A DNA stretch of 64,000 nucleotides. Origin: Rhyzopertha dominica. Taxonomy: Eukaryota > Arthropoda > Insecta > Coleoptera > Bostrichidae. This document shows, piece by piece, positions 48,298 through 59,900 of the stretch (the stretch's first letter is position 1; each line of letters opens with the position of its first letter). The DNA lies in assembly GCA_025024175.1 (NCBI GenBank), contig QCXZ01000138.1:53291092-53355091 (forward strand). The letters run 5' to 3'. A program made the position numbers and the translations under genes. The notes below the pieces were generated by a model that searched no databases, was not told where the DNA came from, and was given only the letters and a program-made list of their open reading frames with translations.

Positions 48298-49005
48298 TGT
48301 AGTGCGTGCACATATTGTTGTGGTACATAATTTATAAGCTTTTAAACAATAGGAAATCAAAAAATGATGACTGTACAACCGTCAGTTTTTAAGTACCTGA
48401 TTTTGGCGACACTACTTTCACTTTTTAGCGACTTCTGGTAGCGGATGAAGTTTTAATGTACTAATAGGCTGTAATTGTAATTTACCTAGAGGTCAACGTT
48501 ATCTCCCACGCCAGTAAACATCCAATTTGAAGATCGTAACATTACACGCCTGAGCAAACCGGTACTCGATTACAAATAACCTTTTATCTGTTTACCATGC
48601 ATCAACTAAGCGATAAGGAAAATGATTTAGTTCATTCCAATTATTTGAAACTGGCGCCCAAATCAAACACATTGGTTGCCATAAAACAACGAGAGATGGC
48701 GCTGCTGGAATTTCCCGGCTCAAGCCGCCGGTTACCGACAGAGCAATCGCACTCAACGCCATTTTTTTGGGAATCGGCTTGGGATTTCTGGTACTTTCTG
48801 TGTTTTTGTGAATATTTGTGCGATATTCCGTGTTATGAAACATCGATAATTGCAAGGTAAGTTTGCACCTGAAGCTAGTTTACGAGATGTAACCGACGTT
48901 ATCCCTCCAGCGTGAGTTGTTTTTCAAGGATTGTAAACAACTGCCGGGGTGCGTCTTTCCAAAGCAAGATCGATACATCCCATTTTCCATTAGTAATTTC
49001 AGAAA
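48298..49005. promoter_or_regulatory. shared divergent upstream region
   Basis: The minus-strand ester hydrolase gene and the plus-strand SR-protein gene start head to head, about 0.7 kb apart, so their promoters lie here. A likely 5' UTR intron of the SR gene runs 48,857-49,002 (GCAAG|GTAAGT to TTTCAG). Open frames on both strands at 48,592-48,860 overlap each other and look spurious. Confidence 0.5.
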
Positions 49006-52000
49006 ATGTCACGTTACGGCTCCGATTGTAAGGTTTACGTCGGAGATTTGGGCAATAACGCGTCCAAACAAGAACTCGAAGACGCTTTTGGCTACTATGG
49101 ACCTCTACGTAATGTATGGGTGGCCAGGAATCCTCCAGGTTTTGCATTCGTCGAGTTTGAGGACGCCAGAGACGCGGAAGATGCAGTTAGAGGATTAGGT
49201 AAGGGTTGTAGACAGTAATGTGGAATTTAGGGAACTCACTTGTGGCTCCGCAGATGGGCGAACCATTTGTGGACGCAGGGCTCGCGTTGAAATGTCCAAT
49301 GGCAAAAGTGGTGGCGGCAGATACCGTGGACCTCCACCGAGATCCCGTGGGAGACCGTTCCATCCAGATGACCGCTGTTACGAGTGCGGGGACCGTGGAC
49401 ATTATGCGAGAGACTGTAACAGATATCGTAGAGGTGGCAGGCGCAGGTAAGTCGCTTTGATGTTGTCATGTTGTAATGTCACCTTTAATTTATGATTGGT
49501 TCATTTTTTCAAAGTACTTTCGTGAATTTGCTTTACAACTGGCACTTTTGGCACTGTTTTTTTTTGTTTTGTAATGTGATGTGCTTCAATTAACTGGAGG
49601 GTTCATTCATTTGTTTTTAATCAACATGTGAGCCAGTTGTAAAGTGTCGTTTGGTCATGTGTGCTGACGAAATTAATGCAAAAAAAAACTGAGGAGGAAA
49701 CATTTGTTTGTATGCCTGATAGTGGTGCCATGTTATAGGTATAGTCTGTGGCCGATAATCAGGTAACGCATTGAGTTCATTCACGTCTAGTGTACCCGCT
49801 GACTGCGTAGAGCTGCCACGTAGTACATCGCTCACTATGTCTGCACATGACTGCTTAAAACATACGAGACTACTGTGAGCCAGTGAGTTGTACACCCAGC
49901 ATCTCACTCTCTCGGGTTGAACCTCTAGTTATTAAACTCTTCACGTCTCACGAGCTCACAAAAAATGGTAAAAACCTAACCTAAATATCTCTCTCTCTTA
50001 TTTTAATAATAACATGTCTGTTAGGCAGTACCTAACCAGCGCTGGATGTGCCGAAATGCGACCTTCTCGCTCGACTGCCGCACTATGTTCGGCGTACGCG
50101 AGTTGTACAGGGTGTTTCCAAATTGTGCGATACAAATTCATGATGGTAGAATAAAAAATTTACAGAATTGATCAACAAAAATGTTGGTTTTTGTGGCATA
50201 TTATCAAATTACCTCCATTTATTTCAATTGCATGTTTGACTTAATAATAATAAAATGAAACCTTGTAAATATTTTGCCGAAGGATTGCACTTTTTGCCAT
50301 AATAATATTTCTGTAGAGCGTTAACCAGCCATAATCATTATTTGATCCTTACAGGTGTAAAGGTTTCTTTTATTTTAAATGTGACACCCTGGATTACAAT
50401 AATTAAATAATAAATTACAAATAATGCATTACTTGATCAGTTTAGTTCGTTGTCCAAAAGGTCAGAATCCCATAAGAAATAGTCCAGTTTTGTTACATCT
50501 GAAGATGTTTCTGGGGTAAGAACTTTCTAATCAATACCTCATATTCAGTGAAGGTCTAGATATAGTTATGATTTTATAAATGTTTATAAAAACTTTCTTT
50601 AGGCTGCAATGCCAGAAATACATACACCTGAATTTGTGTCACACACTTTGAAACATCCTGTATGCTTTCTTTTGATCTGTGTTGGCAAATGAAGCCTTAC
50701 AATCTTACCGTCTGGATCAGTCGAAATTATTGTATTTTTGGATGTATCTCGCAATGTCCATTATTACCACTATTACTACAGGTTTTTCATTGGATTATTT
50801 GATATAAATAGTAAAAGTTGTATAGTGGATTTGTGGGATATTTGTGTAGGAAGTTCCAAACACACGGTGATAACAGGACCCTGGGCAGTAGTGGAATTTT
50901 GATTCTAACATGTGGTTTAATTAAATTTATCTTGATAATTTTGCCAATTTCTAAAAACTAGCTAAAGGGATGTACGATAAATAAAACGTATTCCACTTAC
51001 TGTTTACTAAGATGAAGTGCTTCTTTAAATGAAAAATCATTTTCAATTACAAAACTTCTTATCACTTCTCTTCCTGTGACAATCTTTGCAAAGTGCTGGA
51101 ATTCTTGTCAAAAATGTTTTGCTTAACTGTTGAAATAATTTTGAAACCGTCATATAGTGCAACAAAATTGACATTGAAGTTGAAAAATAATGTTTTTGGC
51201 TTTGCAAATTCATTTGGAGCAACATAATTATTTTGGAAAGCGAAAAATGAAACAGGCCCTGAAGAGGGCAAGTTGCAAATCACTAGATGTATTGTTGAAA
51301 CAGTAAATGTGACAACGTAGACTACCTACCGGTCATTTAATCTCACTTTAATGAATAGCACCAAAGAGTGCAAAATTATAATAAAAATTCTCGAATAAAA
51401 TGAAGAATGTTTTAACTGCATCCACTAGTGTTATGCCATAATGTCTTTTTTTTTAATTTTCTTGATCAGATAATTTTAATTAGACCACTAATTTACATCT
51501 TTAGCAACCTGTTGTTGCTTTTAGGTACATAGTATTCTGTACAGACCAATTTTGGTGGCCTCAAGTGCTGATTATATCAAAATACGTTTTTTTTTCCTTT
51601 AAATAAAAGCCTCTAACCTACATCATCCCATTGCAAAGCGGGTGTGATTCAAAATTTCGCAAATTTTCTCATTTCTATTGCTTGTGGGGACGATTCATAA
51701 CGAAACTCCCTAAAGTAAGTATACGTAGCTCATTAGCCCCCGGTTAAATGTTTCCAACCCCTCCCCCACGCCATTTGCAATCCCTCTAACGCATTTTTTT
51801 GCGTGATCTGTTCACAGGTCGAGGTCCCGCAGCCGCAGCCGTTCCCGTGACAGGCGCAGTCGTTCTCGCAGCGCATCTCGCTCCAGGAGCCGTTCCCGCA
51901 GGTCTCGTTCTCGCTCTGCGTCCGGGAAGAGAAGTCGTTCCCGCAGCGGAGACCGCCGTTCCAGGTCTCGTTCCCGTAGCCGTTCCGCTCCCAAAGAGAA

Positions 52001-52022
52001 TGGGGCATCCAACCACGACTAA
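49006..52022 (+). CDS. xl6: SR splicing factor with CCHC knuckle (SRSF7/xl6 type)
   Basis: RNA-binding SR protein that promotes splice-site recognition and mRNA export; nuclear. Three exons, 49,006-49,198, 49,254-49,446 and 51,818-52,022, give 196 residues. The N-terminal RRM shows RNP2 (KVYVGDL) and RNP1 ([10 protein letters not shown]), closing with [18 protein letters not shown] single CCHC zinc knuckle follows ([14 protein letters not shown]), the feature that separates SRSF7/9G8 and fly xl6 from SRSF3/Rbp1. The third exon is almost entirely an RS domain ([18 protein letters not shown] and similar runs) ending KENGASNHD. Phases match at both junctions. Intron 1 is 55 nt; intron 2 is 2,371 nt and carries a decayed DNA transposon. 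SR genes are often autoregulated through alternative exons in long introns; no such exon was identified here. Confidence 0.93.
50106..50662 (-). mobile_element. internally deleted mariner-type transposon in SR-gene intron
   Basis: The left end TACAGGGTGTTTCCAAATTG (50,106) and the reverse complement of the right end TACAGGATGTTTCAAAGTGT (50,662) align as terminal inverted repeats for about 35 bp, including an inner shared ACAAATTCA. Both ends begin with TA, consistent with the TA target-site duplication of Tc1/mariner elements. Inside, the minus strand at about 50,505-50,435 reads [20 protein letters not shown] and a stop, matching the SPDLTPLDYFLWG block of such transposases. At 557 bp it is a deletion derivative. 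A second, partial end (GACACCCTGGA) at 50,383-50,393 suggests nesting or a related solo end. Confidence 0.7.
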
Positions 52023-53029
52023 AATAATAACCGCCTGCTAAAAGTGTAGGTTATTTGACGACACAGTGTTTCATGTGCAATCCTTTTATAAGGAGGTTGT
52101 CGTTTCCTTTTGTATGTAATTTTTAAGTAAGGTCATGTAAGATTGCCATGGATTTTTTTTGTAGTTTGTATTCACAATGATCATTTTGATGCACTGATTT
52201 GTGGTTTATCAATTAGATTGATGGTAGTATCTGAGTTTTGTGTTTTATTTTCTCTGCCTGCTAATTTGGGAAAGGGGCGACATTTAAAAAAAAAGGTTTC
52301 ATTCAATTGAAACCATTTGGAACCACTTAAAATGCTACTAAAAATTTCCTCCAAGTTTCATATTATAGTACTAGCATTTTACTGCAGCAAAGATGTTAGA
52401 AAGCATGCTGAACACATCCCTATCATATTCGTTCTCACTCATTTAGCACATAAAAGAAAAAGTATGATAGATACTAATATAATTATTAAAGCAGGTGGAC
52501 CAAAATATAGGACCTGCGCCCAGAAACCACTTATGTCAAACAAAAGTAAACCTCTTGTTAAAATACAATTTTGACTATTTGTTGATTTGTAAAAATAGAT
52601 ACATCAGTACTTATTAACTATGGAGTGAGTTGGATTATCTATAAGAATCATAAATTGATTTTTGATAATGCAGTATACAAACAGTGCACGCAAAAACATA
52701 TAATTTCAACTAAGCCGCAGAGATCACCTGTAGTCAAAATCCTAGGTAAGTATGTGAAAGGTTTGTATTTGCCTCCAATATTTGCTTAAATCTTTTTTTC
52801 TTGGAAAATGTAGGGTACATAAATAAATGCCTTTACAAACGTTTTGGATAAAAATGATGTTTCTGCTCACTGCTATATGTATTTAGATACTTCATGGCCA
52901 ATTCAATGTATGTATGTGTCATGTTTTAACTGAACAGATATTTTAAGAATGTTCATAATAAAAAAGCTCTCAGGTTTCAATTGTCAATAAAATGCCTCAT
53001 AAATCATATGTCATATTAAATTTGTGTGA
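52023..53029. other. SR-gene 3' UTR and intergenic DNA
   Basis: The first part should be the 3' UTR of the SR-protein gene; the poly(A) signal is not certain, with candidates near 52,822 and 52,983. An 85-codon plus-strand frame (52,317-52,574) has no known motif. Confidence 0.4.
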
Positions 53030-53290
53030 TCATCTTTGAAACTCTGATCAAACCAATGTCTTTCCACACTCTTCTATCCTGAATTTCATTTACAGCTATA
53101 TTTTTCACAGTAGATTGTGAAATGTTGGTCATTTTTACTGGTTTTTGCAGTGGCTTCACATTCTCCCTCTTCATTATTGATCTATCCATAAGCATTCAAA
53201 ACTATTTGTTTAACTTCAAGTGGTTAGTGATTATGATTCTGTTTAACGAGATTTGACTCTTGGGTACATCATGTTCAAAATCATTATCTT
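53030..53290 (-). mobile_element. possible transposase N-terminal (HTH) remnant
   Basis: On the minus strand two frames together read VKQIVLNAYG, INNEEGE and then PLQKPVKMTNISQSTVKNIA. This resembles the N-terminal helix-turn-helix of insect DDE-superfamily transposases (pattern: K-I-NVY-F...A-A-TGVS-STV--I). It is frameshifted and short; recognition is from memory and not strong. Confidence 0.35.
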
Positions 53291-53923
53291 CTTTAACAAC
53301 CTGTATATTGATTTCACTTTCTTGTGGGTGGGAAAGATCCACCCCATTCCACAGTCTTCACATTGTTATAATAAGTAAGTGCTACAAGAAAATTTCAATT
53401 TGCAATTGATTGCTATTTTAAAACACACCTTACGTAACGCAAATAAAATGTATAGTCTTGAAAGAAACTGTTTTGTTGAGAAACTATCTCATTAATAACA
53501 GGCAACAAACGAAAAACCCGGGAATATACAGGAATTCAACTGGCTGACACACACGAAGATGATTGTTCCTAAATTTGAGACAGCACAAGAAGGGATTAGA
53601 AGAGATTAATTAGGTTCACAGGTAAATATTTAAAAGAAAGTTTGCAGGTGCATTGCCAGGAATTAACTTTTTTATACATATTTTCTTGGAACATAATTAA
53701 AAGTAGGTTACAGGTAAATCTGTTCAACTAGATAATTTGTTGTTAAAATTGGGTAGGGCCCATCCTCACAAATATTGTTCGTATCTCTTTGCATGCTCGC
53801 CTTATGACAACATGATGCTAGTTCAATAACCAAAAAACTATCAAACTAAAATTTTATTATATACATAATCATGTCTTACACAAACATTAATAAGTAAAAA
53901 AGGTATAAAAATTAACTTAATCT
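53291..53923. other. 3' UTR and intergenic DNA
   Basis: AATAAA on the minus strand at 53,858-53,853, about 65 bp past the stop of the Skeletor-like gene, is its probable poly(A) signal. The rest is AT-rich with nothing recognised. Confidence 0.45.
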
Positions 53924-56900
53924 TTAAAACATTCGCGCCAACTGCGCCGCCGCTAACAACAAACTCGGGACTAAAATACTTGAGGCATTTTTGGTATCAT
54001 TTCTGGCTGCTTCCGCCATCTGCTCAGCAGTGTGCTCAGGAGTGTGATGGGCGGCCCTTTTCTCCCTGGAGTTCACCCTGTGCTGTCCGTACAGCATCCT
54101 CATGTCCGGAAGAGGTCCTTCTAGCTCCCTGCTGAGTAAACCCCGAGACTGCAGTTGGGGCACGTCCGTGTTTACGTACTTGGGGTCCAGGGGAGGCAAG
54201 TCTCCTTTGAATGGGGCAAACTGGGGACCTGCCTTGATGAGCTCTGCTGCCTTGGACGCCCTGCCGTCGAGAATAATTCCCCTGTCCACCAGTTTTGCAG
54301 TTAGACTCGCACCGGACACTTTTTTGCCGTCGTAGGTGACCACCGTCCCGGGAGGGATGTCGATATCTTGAGGCTTTGCGGAAATATCTGAGGACTTGAG
54401 CTTCTTGTCTGGCGGTGGTAGGTAGTAAGAGTCGACTCTTTCGGCGGCTGCAGTCATTTCGTCATCATCTTCCACGTTTCTTGCCTGCTTCTTGATGATG
54501 AGCAGGAGAGTGTTCTTCTTCTGGTTGCCCCTTTTGTTTATTTTTAGCGGTTTCCTGGCGGCTTGCTTGTCGAGGGGTGATGGGATAAATACTGGACCAA
54601 AATCGTCCGCTTCGCTTGGCGGTTTTTCATTGCTCACATCGATCACTCCAATCTCACTTTCGTACTCCAGTTCTGGACCGTCCTCATCTGTTCTGTGGTC
54701 GATATCCCTGCTTATTATTGGTTTGAAGCCTCCTTCTATCNCTATGCTCTCTGGTTTGAATCCAGTGTTAACGGCAGGCTGCATTTTAAACACTTCTTCA
54801 CCTTCTTCGGGCTTTACTGATATTAAAGGAGCATATTGCTTCAAATCTGGTTCCTTTTCAGTTGATGCTTGTAGCGGGGATATCTCTATGTGCTCGATGT
54901 GAGGTATTTTTGGGACTGGAATATTTTGAGGCTTGATTTTGGACGGATTTCTCACAGGGACTTCGTAAGGTATAAGGTTTTGAGGACGTTTAGATGGCAT
55001 CCTTACAGGTCTGGGAACAGATGGTACCTTCGCTATTGGTCTATACATGGGTTTCTTCTGTTTAGGTGCGCTACTGATGGGTCTTAGCATAGTTTTCACC
55101 GTATCATCGGGAATATGTGGTTTATTCTGCATCATGACGGGTAGCTCTGAATATATCGGTCGTCTAAAACTAAAGCGCCCCGGTCCGGGTCGGTGTTTTT
55201 GAACAATTCGCGTTGGTGCTATCGTAGTCTCGAGATTGCTTTGCTTCTTCGCAATTTGCGTAGAATTTGCTTGCTCGAAGGGATCTTGGAATTCATAAGG
55301 AAAATCTGTAGGTTTTCTGAGCGGGGTGTCTTCAACTTCTTCCGGCTTATTCGTAACCTTATCAGTTCCACCGATGTCGTTAGGTTTCACGCGTGTCTCG
55401 TGTATAATAGATGGACTTCCGGCCAGGTCCTCTTTCATGTCGGTATAAGCTTCAAATGGATCTTCAGGTAGGGCTATAGAAGGTTGTGGATCGCTAGCTG
55501 CCCCTTGAGTATCACATGAATCTAGAACGTTAATTTTCCACCCCAAGTACCTATGAGTGAAGCACTGAAAGCAAAACGTTGAAATGGTATTAATCCTCGG
55601 CCATACTTAAAAAATATATTGTATCTTTTAGAACGTCACTTCAAACACAACTAACATATGATTCGAAAGTTTCGGGAAAAAATTCATACGCTTATAAAAA
55701 TAGTTCTGTACTTGTATCAAATTTTTAAAACAAACTCTTTTAACTATCTTTATTATAGAACATATTTCACAGCAAATTTACCTGATAGTAGACAGTGTCT
55801 GGAGTATCCTTATCAGGAGTCCACTGGATGACTCCTGGTTCCCCTGTGTCACATTTTAGTTCTAAAGTCCTTTGGTATGCTCCGAAGGATTCAAAATCGT
55901 CCGCTTCTGCATCACCTTGGTGCGTCCAGTGACACAGTCTTCCTACCCCATTTGGAAGGACTTTACCGTCTTTCGTTTGGATAGCTCCCGCAAAAATGCG
56001 AACCTTCTGTAAAGTAAAATTATAGTGGATATTTAGGGATGAACTGGACTGCTGGCATTATATATTTGAGACCAAGATATGTTTGTGACACAATATTTAT
56101 ATATTTTGTAAAGTGTAGCAGTTAGAGAAAAGATACCCATTCTTTAGTTCCGTCTTAGGACCTTTTTATACATTTTTGACATAATTTTTAATGGCTGTTA
56201 CAATTTTTAATATCTAATTTATTTAAGCTGATCAACAAACAATAAACTCGTTTGACGTCTTGAACTTATCGTGTGGGCTTTAACAAATAAACAGATACCC
56301 GTATTTTGGTGTTGTCGATTAAATATTTGCAATTTTTAATTCCAGAGTTCAACTCAAGATCCATTGTATGCCTCGCAAACTTTTTTTACGTACCCGTCTT
56401 TCTTCCGGCGTTTTGTATTCATAGCCTCCTACAGGGTCGTCGGTAATGTATAAGGGATGATATTTGGCGGGAACTTCGGGATCCAATCCACCCTCTACAA
56501 CGAAGGTGTAGGTTTTACCCCTGACGACATTTATCTCTGGGATGAGTAGTCCGTTTATGTACCACGCAATTCCCCAGCCAACGTGACCTGAAATATTATG
56601 TCATTTCAGATTTGAGGAAAATCACTTTTGTAGTTTCAATATCGAAGCCAAGAAAATTGTCCTGCTATCTTTCTGAGTTTCTGAGTAAACATAGGTAAAT
56701 TGTAACTAATTTAATCCATTCCATAAACCTGATTTTTGAGTTAAGTTTGATTATTGAAGCTAATATTTTGTTTAGAGAGTTGACGACTTCAACAGTGTGT
56801 TTAGAAACCTCCTTTTTAGTTTTTGTCGACTCCTTAATATGCTCAGCAGCTACATGGATAGTGATACATTTTCGTCGTCACCCATTCCAATAGCTTTTCA

Positions 56901-59900
56901 TATTTTTTTTATAAACTTCTTTAGACTTTTCTAGCATCTGGGCTGAAATTCTTATTTCGAGAAAAAAATTATTTTGCGTGCAAAACTAAATTAAACGATT
57001 AGGTAAAATGTCCAATATCGTCTCAACAATTTCTTGTTAAATTTGTTTAATCATCTGCTTCTGTTTCGATATGTATATGGTACAAAAAGTTAGAAACCCT
57101 ATTGAAATTTTATCTTATCATTTCATACCAAGTACATAGTATTTGTTTTCTATAATCTATTTCTATATAATCAATTGGTTTATTGTGCTGAATGCATTTC
57201 TGTGAAATTCGTATCTCACAGACGTAGCAGCGTCAGATGCCATTAACTAAACTTCGTTCGTTGTCGTAGATCAGCATTCTGCTAAATCCACCGCGGCAAA
57301 GAGCTATAAAACGGCCATTAAAGGTAATTGTGTTCCACTGTAAGATGCGACTAGATTTCTTAGCAGTACAGGCTACATTGTGTATACTTTTCCTGCAGTT
57401 AATTTTTATAATTTTAACACTAACTGAATGAAAAATTGTCGATTACAAAACTAAAACAGTAGTTCGTAAAGTACGGGTATAAATAGTATGTAATTTGTGG
57501 GTTGAAAGTGCGCTAAGTATATACTCGACTTGGAGGGGGCACACATACGATAATGTTTGAGTTGAGAATGCCACCACAAAAGAACTATTGTAATCTGTGC
57601 TTAAATCATTGGAGATACTGACCAGTAATAGCAGGATATCCTCGTTTGCCACCTGTAGGTCCCATCTGGGCATAGAAAACTCCATCTTCAGGCTCGTAGC
57701 ATTGTATCGGCGGAATTTCCCAAGCATTTCTGTCAGTTACTGGTGCAGGAGTTGGTATTGGCCTGGCCGTTGTAGTTGTTGTTGTTGTGGTAGTAGTTTC
57801 TCTTGATACACTGTTCCTATCGCTTCCTCTGCTGATTCCTCTTCTTTCGGTCTGGTGCCTGGCCCTGGATGGTTGAGAAGCGCTGTTTTCCGAGTCTNTG
57901 AGAGTTTCTTTTCTAGCTGTGCTGCCTCTCCTTCGTTCAGAACCTCTGGATCTGGATGGAGCTAGGCTTGTTGAAGGTGGCGCTGGCAACATAGTAATAC
58001 TTTTTATTAAATACAAAACTAGGAAGGATATTTTCTCTGGTACAATACAACATATTGAAACTTGACCTCAATAAGATGTAGTGTCACCGCATTTTTTGAT
58101 CAATAGTAATTAATAACGCAACAGTTAGTTGATAATCATTACAGGAAGCGTGTGTTTATTTTACAATCAAAACTTGTACCTGGTGCTTCAGTGGTGGTAG
58201 TAGTAGTAGTAGTGACAGTTCTAGCAGATCCACGTTGATGCACCTGCACAGGTTTACTGGTGGGACTTTCGGCCTCAGGCATAGGACAGTTCCATTTTGC
58301 TGTTCTTCCGAAGTCTATAAATCTGTCTCCTTTGGTGTATTTGCTGTGGAAAGATACCTCGTCTCTCTGGTTGAGTGGACCTATGGCCCAAATGATGGCT
58401 TGACTTCGGTTTGTGAGAATTTGCTGATCCAATTCGTCAGCAGGTTTTAGGGAACGCTGATAAGTCACTATGGAGTAGCCATTTACCATGGCTGCGTTGA
58501 GTAGTTTGATGCTGTTAGTGTTGGGCTAGAAATGAATATCGAGTTGTGTTTAGTTTTTTTAGATAAAGGGTAACAGACGCTGGGTCACAATTTTCAGCAT
58601 TGTTTTCCATATCCCCGAAACTGATGTACCTTCAGAGTCTATACAGAAATGTAAAAAGTGTCCTATAAAATTTAAAGATACCTTCTTGAAAGGTGCAAAT
58701 AATTTTTCAGTTGGTTATTGTGATTTTTCAGCCCGTTCTATATACAATACAGGTAAAGCACTTTCGGATATGTAATTGGTGTCTTTAGTAATACACATAA
58801 TTACAGACATTATTTAAAATAGTATATAAGTTCAAACTATTACTACTAAACAAGTGATTAGCTAAAAAAATTTGTTGTAATAGGTGGTAAAAAGATTTTT
58901 TAATATCTTTGATACCTGTTTCTTAGAAGAAATAAATTTTAATTAGTAATATAAAATTTAACTTTGAAGAATTCCATAATTAGATGACAGTGCTGTTGGT
59001 GACACCTTCTCAGGTTAAAATCGCTATTTTTTTACCCATCGACCAACAAACTAAAAGAAACACAGCTAGTCAAACATTTGTTTGCTCGAAAATTATAATA
59101 TTTCGCAAATACAGTATTAACTCATCTCTACAACAGGTCATCACGCACATCTCTTCTCGAAATGTTGGATGTTTCGTATATTTCATGCCGTTTTTTTTTC
59201 TTTAAAACAAAAAACTTCACCAGAAAGGTGGCACTATTGTATTTCCACTTAATTAGGAGACCATTCTGGTTAAAATAAGCATCGAACTTGNCAGAAATCG
59301 ACGCCATAATGCGCTTCTCAATTATTATATGTTCACTTTGTCCTTGCNCGACACTTATTGGCCAGAACATTTCTACTTTTACCAAGAAAACCCATCATCA
59401 AAACTGTATATCTTTAATTTCGAAATTTTCTACTCAAGACATTGTTTTTCCTCTATTAAAATCATGTGAATTTTTGTGATCTAAAATCAAACCTATAGGT
59501 TTTTATGTTCATTCATTTCAGTGTCAAATCTTTTTCGAGTTTGACCTATATAAATTTCTCCACAAAATGTAATAGAATTATTGCTCATTTTATCGTAGTT
59601 TATCGTAGATATTGTGTGTGGGCTATTTAATAATAAAAATATAATAATAATAAACATTGAAGGTGTACTGTGTTTTCTGTGTAAATAAAACAGTGATGTT
59701 TTAAATGGTTTGCAGTAGCTGCTTCAAACATGTAGTTCCAGTACTGTACTATATTTATTAACACGGGACATCTGTTTTACCGTCTTTTCCTGCTTTTAAA
59801 ATATTCTTACGTCAAGTGACCGAAAATTCCATCTGTGTGGAAGAAATCTCTAGTAAATTAATCAATTGTTTGTTAAGATCATTAATAAGGTATTTTCATA

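Noticed and set aside
48597..48860. 87-codon open frames on both strands upstream of the SR gene
   Set aside because: They overlap each other in the divergent promoter region, and the plus frame overlaps the likely 5' UTR exon; no conservation signal is visible.
51733..52041. several open frames on both strands at about 51.8-52.0 kb
   Set aside because: They are other-frame readings of the repetitive RS-domain exon of the SR gene.
54102..55471. plus-strand open frames of 65 to 136 codons
   Set aside because: They lie opposite the long, continuous last exon of the Skeletor-like gene and match nothing.
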